Below, one piece after another: positions 27,001 through 39,000 of a stretch of DNA of 64,000 nucleotides. The number at the start of each line of letters is the position of its first letter. The first letter of the stretch is position 1. Origin of the DNA: Blastobasis lacticolella (lineage: Eukaryota; Arthropoda; Insecta; Lepidoptera; Blastobasidae); the NCBI GenBank assembly GCA_905147135.1, contig LR990044.1, positions 6,948,122 through 7,012,121 of the forward strand, written 5' to 3'. The position numbers and the translations under genes were made by a program. The notes under the pieces were generated by a model that was given only the letters and a program-made list of their open reading frames with translations, did no database searches and was not told the DNA's origin.

Positions 27001-30000
27001 CTCTGGAAATTACCGACAACCTACAGCTTCTTGGTGTTGAACTATCTACAAATCTCAACTTCGGTCAAAATCCAAAGCAAATATTGACTCTAAAAAACTT
27101 GGTATCCCCTTGAAGGTTAGGCGGTACTTCAATACTATGTTATTGCTTCAGTTATGTCTAGTACAAGTCCGATTCTGCATGGAGTACTGCTGCTACCTCT
27201 GGGATGGATCAGCCAAATATCAACTGGCGGCTTTAGATTCGGGGGAAAAACGTGCAAAGAAGATAATTAGTGTTCCGCAGTTGCCTAGCAGAGCCTCGAG
27301 CATCGGCGTTGGGTTGCGCGTCTGTCGGTTTTCCACAGGTTACATTTTGGAGAGTGTGAGAAGCATTTGCACGACCTCACTCCGCCGGACCCTTTCCGTC
27401 GTCGGGAGACGCGATCCGGCTTTTATAATGCGTACGGCTTATGGATGAAACTTGTTGCCTGCAGGTGTGTTTCCCTGATCAACATCATCTGACTGCCTTC
27501 AAGGCTTGAGTGAATAGGCTGCTCCAAGACGGGCATACTCCATCTTCGGCCACATCGTCACTTACCAATAGGTGAGATGGCGCTCAAATGCCGGTCTTGT
27601 CTAATAAAAATAAACTGAAACTATGGATATATATGGCCTCTATGGACCTGGACAGTTACTATAAAAGTATAAACAGTAAACAAGATTCTCATCCTCATAA
27701 TTTTACCCATTTTTTTCTCTTCACGCGTCTTTTTAATGCTAATACAATAGCAACGCAAGCTTTATCAGTCATTTTGGTAAAAATACGTAAAATCCTAAAT
27801 ATACACCAGCGACGCGTCAAAAATGCTTTTTTTTAGGCTAGGCATTGGCAACATACTCTATTCAGCCATCAAAATGAATGAAAGAATGCACAGACTAATG
27901 AAAATATCGACGATTCTTATCGTGTGTGTAGGGTCGACTTGCGATTCAAAATATTACTCGATATTGATCACGATACGTATCACGATATATATCATGTGTG
28001 TAGTATCCGCCTATCAGTGCCGTCTACGTCGGTCATCAATCTCGCCAAGGCGCCAGATATAACATTGTAAAAGCGTACAAAATTGTTGTAACGTAATACC
28101 TAAAATATAAATTTCTAAACAGTAATAATTGGGATTCGTCAATTACAAACCCAACCTTCAATTCCTACCTTTAATCTCTATGATTTTACTTCCTTTAAAA
28201 TTATGCCACTTTTGTTGTAGAATTCTTTAACGATTTAACATATTTACAACAAGTTTTTATTGATATGTTGACTGCTTTGAAGCTACATTACATAACGATA
28301 TTATTGTTATTGATTAATTTGTACACTCATTTGTTATCTATAGTTATATCAGTTCCGGCATTATGCCGCCGGTGCAAAGTCACATCGTGCACATATATGT
28401 AAGACGGCTAAATAAAAAAAAGCAGATGGAGTGCATTGAATTTGATTTAAGATACTAACTAATCATTGCCGGTTAATAATTTAGCAATAAACACTGAAAT
28501 ATTTATTAAAAATGCTAAAAACATAAGTTTTACAAGTAATACATGATGTTTGTTATACTTTACGGAAAAATATACTCCATTCTTGTTTTTAGTTAATGTT
28601 TATCGGAATTAGTGATTAGATGGTAAAGTAACGACTATTCGTATACGTGGCCAAAACGTCACTGAGACGCTCCATTGCAGTTTTAGCTCCAATGAAGTGG
28701 TGTCATTGCCTTTGTACAATGAACCGGTCCACATGTAGAAGTCTTAGGCTGAAACTGTCTCGACTGCCGAAATATCAAGCTGGCTGTCGTCTATTGAACA
28801 CTGCCTAAATGAGATTTGTGTGATATCCACCGAAGGACAACATATCTCCGAACAAAAATAAAAAATTGGCTGCATTAGCAGCAATGTTATGGGTGGAGTA
28901 TATCAGTTAGCGGTTCACTATCAGTCTTTAAAACAGAAATATATTTCAGAGCTCGCAACAATTAAAAGGTTAAGTGAGCAAAAAGATACCTACGAACTTA
29001 TTTCAGACCTCAACCTCGCTGATATGGTCAAGGGCGCTTGTCCCATTAGCACTAATTATATTATTATCTATCCTGTGGACAAATATAAATCTAGTGACGA
29101 TACCAAAAAACTTGTGCAAAATTAAGTCAAGCCCGAAGAAGTCAAATTACATGTTCGTGGTAAGAGGAAGACAAAAAATGGAAGCCTAATAATTAGTACA
29201 GATAGAAAAAAGGATCTTGATAAGATTAAAAATACACAGAATTCAATTACTTCAGGCTTCAAAATGGAAGAAACCGCAAAAAGGCGTCCTAGAATTATTT
29301 TACTTGGCGTTTTTACAAATTTAGCTGAAAAGAAGCTATTCCTGCGTTTGTTTGAGCAGAACACTATAAATCCCAGAATAATGAATATCCCAGCTTTAAC
29401 AAAGAAAATTTTATATAAAAAGATACTGTAAAGATACCTGTAATTTTATTTTAGAGCTTACACCAGACCTCAGAAACATTTATATGGAACAATAGAGACT
29501 TTCACTACTACTAATTTTGCCCAGTCCGGGATTACCCACTTCTAACCAAGTGCTACAACTGCCAGCAGTATGGTCACTCAACAAAATACTGCCGAGACAC
29601 GAGCCCCACCTGTGGTCACTGCGAGTGCTCAGGAGACATCATAAAAGAGTGCCCCAAGGCTAGCGAACCTGCCAAATGCGCTACGTGCTTACGTTTTAAA
29701 AATCCAGCTAACTATAAAAGTGGAGACGAATTTTGTCCTGCAAAATAGAGTACCGACGTAAGATATATATGTTTTATTGATTACGAGGGTACCTAGGGCG
29801 CCACATTTCATAATAACTAGGTTTATGGCATAATTTATAGGTACCTACGAGTACTATTACCATTAAAAAGACGTAGACGTAAAGTCATTTATAGGTGACC
29901 CAGATTAGAGTTCTACATTCAACTTGTTAAAATAAAGTTATATTTATTTTTAATTATTAAGCAATATAGTTTTTCCATACGAGAAAAAAAAAAGTATATA

Positions 30001-33000
30001 AATAGTTCATCAGTTATCTAACACCCGTAACACAAGCTTTGCTTACTTTGGGGCTAGATGGCGCTGTGTGAATTTGTCCAAGCGTATTTATTGTATTTTT
30101 CTTGTTCAATAACAAGTATCGAAATGCACTAACCTACATTTATTATGTTCTACTAACCTTGATGCCTAAGATATCTAGTTTAACATTAATTAGTATCATC
30201 ATCATCATCATCCGAGCGGTCAGTCCCGACTTCTGCCAGGGTCCGCTTTCCGACTCATTTTCCTCCATTTCGCCTGGTCTTTGGTCATCCTCGCGTCGTA
30301 AACCATTGATCCTCGTATCCGACTCGGCAACTTTAACGATAATTAGCATGTACGTACCTATTATTTTGCTCAGTTACAGATTTAATGTAAACAACTTTAA
30401 TTACGTCTGAATACGCATTTGTTATCCGTACAAAAGTACCAGTAACACGTAATTCTAGGTTTAAGTTTTTCATTAATAAAATTTATTGTGATGTACGTAT
30501 TTTTATAGATGGAATATAGAAGTCCAACCAACCAAGTTTATTCGTAGTTTTTCCATACCTGATATTAGCAGCCTCGTTGACGTAATTCCCCCACCCCATG
30601 AGTGGGGGTGTGGTAAGGGCCAGGGAGTAGGTCCAGATAAAGAGGATGGAGAGCCCCGCACCTCGACTGCTTAGGTGGCGCGCGCTCAGTGGTCTGGTCA
30701 CCATCAGGTACCGCTCGAAGGATATCACGGTCAGCGTCGTGATTGAGGTTATACCTGCAATCATAGATAAGAGTAAAATGATTGGGAATTGGCCATGTGG
30801 TGCCCGGCAGTGGGTGTCGTACAAAGCGTCAAATGTTTACGAGGCAAAACGATCTAGCTAGAGCCTCCGTAGGCTGAAAAATGGCAGCAGTGTTTTCCAT
30901 TGTTATATTTATAACATTGCGATCTCCAACCTGCCTGCCAAGCGTGGAGATTATGGAAATAGCCCCCCCCCCCTTCCTGAGAGAGGCCCTAAGTCCTGCA
31001 GTGGACTGTTTTGGCCTGTAATCTGTGATGAGTGCAGCACCCTGTTAGTGAAAGATTTTTTTGTATCGGTTGAGTGGTTTCGGAAATTACCCTAATCGCA
31101 ATACCCTTTTCAGAATAATGCTTTTATTTTCTTTGCTGTTCAAACATCTGGCATGGCGATCTTTAATAGTCAAATAATAGCCCGAACATTTTCAGAAAAA
31201 CGAAGCGTAAATAAGATATACGCAAGCTTTTATTGAGAAACACGTTTTTGCATAAATTATGCAAAAAAGGGCTGGGAATTGCTTGCTCTAGTGCCCTTGA
31301 GAGAAGGTCGTGACATGGGATGCGAATTGGGATACTTATAATCGAGAGTAACTTTTGGAAACAACGAAATAAATGCACCGAGTTCCAAATTGCTACAGGA
31401 GTAATTATAATTTTTTGCACAGAAGTCGCTTGCACGGTATTCTCTAAACTTACAAATATAAAAATAAATAAATAAATAATCGTGGACAAATTCACACAGC
31501 GCCATCTAGCCCCAAAGTAAGCATAGCTTGTGTTATGGGTGCTAGATTACTGATAAACTACGTATATGTATACTTTTTTGTTAATACATATTATACATAG
31601 AACACCCAGACCCGTAACAGAAATTAAAATTCATCATTTCAATTTCTGCCCGGCCGGGAATCGAACCCGAATAATAATATAAAATTTCTTTATTCAGGCA
31701 AAAGACCCATAAAATACATTCAATACCAATACAATACAATAATAATCAAATGATAATTTAAAAATATGAAATATAAACATTAAAAATAAGGTATATCTAA
31801 AGACAAAAGTCTTTATAAATAAAATAAAAATAACAAGATACAAAAACAAGATATTTTTTATTTTCGGTTTGCGTTCTGGACAGAGCGCCAATGTTTAAAT
31901 ATGGGACTGTTGTAAGACGTTTTACACATTGCCTTGAGAATTCCTGGTGAACCTAGTCCAGAGCTGGCATGTGTAGAGGCACTGGCAATAAGCCCTAAAC
32001 AAGGTCACCTTGACGGGCACATTGCAGTTTGCGAAACGGCGAGCGAGCATGTTACTGCGGGCTCACAGAGCCCTCCGCTCCCGCTCAATGTCGTGGTCAT
32101 CTTTGAGGCTGTCCGTGAGAACATGGCCCAAGTATTTAAACTGCTGCACTCTCAGTGTACCTTTCAATAACAGCTCAGGCACTCTATTCGGACCTCTCCC
32201 CGCCTTAAACACCATCAGTTGGGTCTTGGAAGTGTTGTACCTTTATTTTAAACCTTTGTATTAAAGTGGCAATTTTGTACCGATTTTTGGATCATAATGT
32301 GGACTATTACCTATATATTTAGATTGCTATAATCTAAGTATGAAATTACTTGATTGCACAGCTTCCCGACCACAGCCTATTTACTAATCACTAATACACA
32401 TCTGCTTGCGGCTTTTTAGAAACCGATAGTGAAAAAATTAGATCCTAATTTCATTCAATTATTTCTATTTTTCGTACTTTTTCTATTTCTTTGTTTAGCG
32501 GTTTCATATTTTATCTTTCATTTTATTTGAGTGCAGAAACAACTGATTTGTTGATCATTATCTTATTTAAATACATTTCTATTGTATTAATTCAGTAATA
32601 GAAATATCTATTCACCAGTAGAAAGCACCTACTCGAAATGTCTCGCAACTAGATATAAGCAGGAAATGTTTTCGAAAGAAGGGAAATACCAGGCGGAAAC
32701 ATTCTCTAAAGAAGCGCTGTTGTTTTGTAGACTTCGTTGCTTTGAAATTCAAAAACAGTTTCGGTCTAAGCATTTACAGTTTAAAAGTGTTACATCTACA
32801 GTATCCAATATTATATCTACTGAATTCTTTGTTAAATGCTGTCTACACTGCGCTTTTATGCACGCATTATGAGAATGCATCTGCATTTATGACCACATTT
32901 TGTTTAAAACGAACAAAGACCTTCCGTTTACACTACAATGAAGCCGAATAGCTGACTTTGCCGCATGTGAATGACAATGTAAATGCATTTATCTGCCTAT

Positions 33001-36000
33001 TTATTGTAGTATTTACCAGTCTGTTGAATTATAATTAATGACTAATTAGTTTTAGGGATTTGTTTGGTAGCATCGGTGGCCGGGCGATTAACGTATCCGA
33101 CACGTAAGCGAGAAATATCGGGTTCGAATTCCACTGCGGCCATGTATAACTGTTTTCCGAGTTATGTACATTGCTTGAACACTAATCGACGCTCTTACGG
33201 TGAGAGAAAATATCGAGATGAAACCTGCACATTCAGGTGACTGAATGTGTAACCATGATACAATCTGATCAGGTTCCCCTGGTAGCAGGGTTACTGAGGT
33301 CAGATGGCAGTCGCTTCACTGTAATTATCTGATCTTTCAAATCCTGGATCATGGTCAAGGCGGACTCCGGGCTCACGTGCGCGAGAGCGCAAACGGGACA
33401 TAAACGCCAAGATGATGATAAGTTTTAGGAATTTGTAAATTATGAATTCAGAAACTAGAAAGTGTCGATGGAACTATGTGTTTCTCAAAACGAATAAAAA
33501 GTGGAGCCGAATGGAACGCAGTTCGTTCACTCTTATTGAAATGGTACAAACAATATATGTATAACGCAGGGCCCAGCCACCCTCCAATTCAACCATATTT
33601 GAGGGAAAAGAGCGACCCGGCCCCCACGCCACCGCCAGACAGACTTTTAAGTGAGCGTGCATCGAACATAACACATTTTAAAACAACAAATGGTAATTTT
33701 CTCAAAAGGTTAACTGCACAAAGTCTGAATTTCAATGTTTAAATCATCTATACACTATTGGCTAAATCGTTCAAACTATTTGGACTTTCAATTTTGTTAT
33801 TTCATTTGTAGTCCTTTCGAAATTTACTCTATGAAATTTAGATTACCTTAATACGTAACCAAATATTCCAATTTGTAGTAAGCATCTCTGACCCAAAACT
33901 GCAAATTCAGGCAACTGAATTTGTAACCATGATCGAATCTGGTCATCTTCCCCTGGTAGCAGTGTCACGAAGGTCAGATGGTAGTCGCTCTACTGTAATT
34001 ACCTGATCGCCAAATCCAGGACCCTCGTGCTCGAGAGCACAACCGGGACATTAACGAAAATATGTTTTTTTTTATCTTTGAGGTAAACCTAAGCGAAAAT
34101 CTTCAGCATAGCGCCGATTTACCAACGAACAACAGAAATACATATTTAGTTTAGAGAACGTTGAAAGTATACCTCCACTCGCGTTCCTTTAATTAAAACC
34201 ATAATATTTATTATAACTGTTACTAGTTCAGCATGGTATTTCCATGTGGATAAATATCCCTTCAACGGTTAAAGTGCCAAAACATAATTTAATAGGTGAA
34301 AGTCAATATCCATATTCCAATAGTTCTAGCAAAGCTAGGAGTTAAATTTCTGTTTAGGCTCTGTAGAACTCATAGAACTAACTTTGCTTAGTTTGGGTTT
34401 AAAATAAATATTAATTTAAATCATCAGGTATGTATTTAGAGGACGCAAATGTTGGTACTGGTTTCGAATTCCTGCATTATATGACGCTGGATATTTATTA
34501 ATTAGAAATAAGCTTAAGTATATCAAATAATTTTTACTTCTTATTTGTACGCAATGAAAATTAAGGAGATGAAGAGGTTGGCAGACAGGAGAGAGGCGTG
34601 GCGATTGCTCTACCGACAAGAGTTATACTCTTAAATATATGTTGATGTTGATTTGTATGCAAAGTTCAAAAGTCAGATTTGAGAACCATGTGGCTCAGAT
34701 CAAATAAGAAATAAAGATCATCGAACATCAACAAGTTGCATACGTTGCGTGTGTGGGATGAGAGTGAACGAAACTTAAGCTGTTCATAGCTGTCTTTATT
34801 TCTTATTTGGTCTGAGCTATGTGGTACCTATACTATTATTACTGAAAAAATACTCACCTAACAAAGCCATGAAGAACCCATACAGTACGCACATAGTGGG
34901 CCCAAACACCCAGCGGTGGAACAGCGCGGAGATCAGCGTGAACGGGTTGCCGAGAACCGACACGGAGAAGTCAGAGCAGACCAGGTTGAACAGGATGATG
35001 TTGAGAGGCGTCCAGAGCTGTGTGCATGACAAGTTTTAGTTATAAGACGTTCAATTTACGGCTTTTTTTGGCGGGGGTTCTATACGTGATGTTTGAACAC
35101 ATTTTAATCGAATGTTTCTATGGGTATTCCGTCATGGCTAATAACTTTTCCATTTTTTATACGGGCTGGAGACCTCTTTACTTCAACGGGGTAATCGAGA
35201 TTATCAGACCAAGGTTTATAGGAAGCTGTTGTGATGGAACGTGGTTGTTAGCCTTGTTAGAGTTTGAAACAATATATTTTAACGAAAATCTGACAAACCA
35301 CTGATATAGATATTGGTTTCTAAATCGCGTTAACGAAATTTAATTGCCTTTGTTTGATTAATGTGGAAATACAAAATAGAACCGTTCTTTATTTTGTGCT
35401 TCAAGCTTAGGAAACTTCGTTTGTATGAAGCTTGCCTTCTTCCCGTAATTGACTCGAACTTGAATCTTACCTACTTATTGTTATTTGAAACCACAGTATT
35501 TCTACTCTTAATTATAAATAGCTATTGCCCGCGGTCTCTCGAAAAAAGTCTCGCAGTCAATAAATAAGTATATTCTAGGGATTACTTGGTATGGGACGAT
35601 AAAAATTCCTACAGAATTATAAAGAAACATTCCGTAAATAAATATCAATTTTGTACACAAAACATAATATCATTGAAAAGCTTCTTTCATATTCCTTGGG
35701 GATTTTCCTCTCTACGAAGGTCGAAAGTGTAATCATCGTCTTAAGTGAATGACGTCATCTGCGAGTGCGTGCGAATGTAGGCTTTGACACAGAATATCAT
35801 GTTCTTTTGTAGAAGATTCCTTCAATTGGCTTTATCTGGTTTGATAAGTGTATAATTATAGTTCCTCAGTTCGTATTCAAAACACTAAAACTTTTGAGAA
35901 AAATTAGATGCCCTAATTAAACACCTTTTCTGTTTCAATGTTTACAGGTATTATTAACTCTAATAAATTAATTACAATAGCTTTATTATAAACTTGGCTT

Positions 36001-39000
36001 ACTATCATAGTCGTCGGGAGGGGAAGCAAGGGGAGGATCGTGTTTGGACTGATTTGTTTTTTGTTGGCGAAAACTATGACCTTGTGTGGTATCCAGGGTC
36101 TGATGTAGAAGCCGATTTTTTTAATTTAAAAAAGACTAGCCAGAAATGTGACCGCCATCTCACCTGGTGGTAAGTGACGATGCGGCCAATGAGTATGCGG
36201 AGCATGCCTGAATAGGGACATCATGGTGGTCATAGAAACTCCTAAACTAAGTACGCATGATAGACCTATGGAGTTTTATCTTGACAAGCACTCGGGCTAC
36301 TGGCGCATTTCATTTATTTTGACAAGTAAGTGCTTTTAGTCCCTGACTGATTGAATATGGCATCGAGTTCAAATCATCAAAGCTTGTAATGAAAAAATTG
36401 ATTATATTTGAAAACTTGCCTATTTGCTATGTCAATTCAGTCGCAAGCAGTAAAAATTTGAAGGAATATAATGCAATAGGGATGATGCCCGATACTGAAT
36501 ATGTCAAATTTATGACTAAAATAGGAAAATTACTTTAAAACTATAACAAAAACTGAAGACATAAACATAGGACTTATAAGATCTTAAAGATTATTTTCTG
36601 CAAAACAGAGTTTACGTGTATTTTGTAACCGCCCGCATTGTGTCATTACATAAGGAACTTCAAACGTTCTTTTAAATATTCTTATTTTTTTAAATATTCT
36701 ACAACTAATTTTTTACATTTCTATTCGTAAAAAAAGCCACAATCAATTCAATATCAAATTAAACCACAAAAGTTTCACGTCCTCAATTAATCATAAGTTG
36801 TCAAATGAAAAAAAATTTTCATAACAAACTTTAATCGGCGGTACCTACTCATCAAGACCATACCAAAGAGCCCAAACACGAAGGGGTTATCTTATTGCGT
36901 TCATTAGTTCCTATGACCACCTTCCAAGTCCATCATCAGACCAACTCTATTGTACATTAATGCATATTGTATATTAATGCATTATCATCCAACTCACATA
37001 GGTCTACCAAACAGCTCAATTGAACACCAACAAATGTTCGAAAAATGGTTTGCAAAATTTGACGGACAACTTACAAACATACAAACTGAACTGCGAAATA
37101 CAAACGTGCGAAGAGTACTGGTTCGAACGATTGTAGTTACGATAAATTGTTGGTCGACAGATTGCTTGTGCGATTAATGAAATTGCGAAGGAATGGTAGT
37201 GCGATAAACAGTGCAGCGACAGAATACTTCTTCGACGAACGCTAGTGCGAAAGAACACAATTTTTTTATGATTCGGTATTTTTTATAATTATCGAGTTTA
37301 TTTATTTTTATTTGTAAGGTTAATGAAGTAACGTTCAGTTGGCCATAAATATCGCAACAAAAAATAATTTAGAAAAGTATGATTATATTATAGTTTATAT
37401 TACTTGTTCCGTTAGTAAAAAAATGATTATGTAGTCAATACCTATATATATATAAATTATAATATTCTTGTTTAAATGGTATTTTTATTTCCGTAGAATA
37501 TCGTTTCATGACAGTGCATTGGATCCCGGATTCGAATTCCGTTAGGACAAAGTTTGTATGATAACATGGATATTTTTACACGAATCGTGGTTGTTTATAT
37601 ATCTATCTATATTACCTAATCTTTCGCAATTTGTTTTTCGCAAATGTGTTGTTTAATAGCAGTGGCGTTCTTTCGCACAAGCGTTCGTCGAAGAAGTATT
37701 CTGTCGCTGCACTGTTTATCGCACTACCATTCCTTCGCACTTTCATTAATCGCACAAGCAATCTGTCGACCAACAGTTTTTCGTAACTACAATCTTTCGA
37801 AACAGTATTCTTCGCACGTTTGTATTTCGCAGTTCAATTACGCACTCCATACAAACGAACAGTGCATGGTAAATAAAACCTTGTTATATGCATAGATAAA
37901 TAATTTACTAACGTAATAGAGGAGACGCCGCAAGTATTATCTTTGAACCACGCTTTGCGGTCCATGGGCCGCAGTGGCCGCAGTCAGCTCTCAGACGTTG
38001 CGCGACGCGGACCAATCTGACATTAGCTTGGAAATCGTATAGCTTGCATTGCATATTAAAATATTGTACGAATAATTCGAGAGCCAATTGAAAAAAAGTA
38101 GCGTTACTTTTTATTGGTAATATTACTAAAATCAGCTGAAATCCTATTTAATAAGAATTGTTTTTAGTGGATTGGTTCATAACGCCATTTTTATGCAGGC
38201 CATAGATTAAGAAAAATAAATCTACAGAAGGGACACCGCTCTGGATTTACTGACTGGAATGTAACATTTGTTTAAGTTACCTTTACAGTATCCGTAATCT
38301 TATGACTAGTATTCGCTCGCGATTTCGCTCGCTTTTAAGAACTATTTTAGAGTTCTCTTTCACTTAACTACCCAGTTTTATGTAATTCGGCAGACAAACA
38401 GGCCACCTAATGGAAAGTAGTCACCGCCGCTTATAGACATCAGCAACACCAACATCGCTATAAATGCGTTGTAATTAAGAATTTTTTTAATATACCTCTA
38501 GAACGATCCCATGTCATAGTCCAAAGAAAACACTACCCTACCCGTAATTTGTCTAAAGTTAAACGGCCTTATCAACTTGTCTTTTTCGCTTGCACGTCCC
38601 GACATCAAAAGTCGTGTTAATAAAAAGTTAATTATGTCAATTTTAAAATGAAAATATTTACCTATAAAACTTAACATATTGTTTTAGCTAACGAAACGTT
38701 CATCACACGAAAAAAGAGAAGAATGGATCATATTTGTCCAAAAAAAATCGCCCAAAGAATTAGTTAATACTAGACGTTCTCGGTGGCTTTCACCGGCATG
38801 CAGTTCATTTCTCTGTAAACTCTTCATTTTTCCGCGTCAACCTATTATTTTTCCATAATATTAAGCCTATGCTAATCATTGATAATGTAGCATTCTATTA
38901 GTGATAAATTTTTTTTAATCGGTCCAGTAGTTTTTGAGTTTATTCTCAGTTTATTGATTGAGTAGGTAGAATAAAATTATAGCAGTAATCTCGCATTCTA

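Larger units (their letters stand above)
10392..30558. other. Opsin intron 3 (20,167 bp)
   Basis: The largest intron and a sink for mobile elements, annotated individually below. Stretches without recognisable content are 10430-11540 (very AT-rich to 10620), 12600-13330, 13800-14750, 18790-19790, 20880-21680, 24850-25840 apart from a C19 run at 25110-25128, and 27600-28880. Confidence 0.6.
30755..34857. other. Opsin intron 2 (4103 bp)
   Basis: Repeat-bearing intron: a family C end, SINE B, a LINE reverse transcriptase remnant, two SINE A copies and a short MITE are annotated below. 32260-33050 and 34070-34680 show nothing recognisable. Confidence 0.6.

Noticed and set aside
33070..33150. tRNA-like segment with box A and box B
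   Set aside because: It continues into a dispersed body with a GATGATGATA tail and recurs in truncated form; it is a SINE head, not a tRNA gene.
37016..37895. Two similar proteins (FFRTSVRRRSILSLHCLSHY) encoded on opposite strands
   Set aside because: They are the two arms of one inverted repeat, not paralogous genes.
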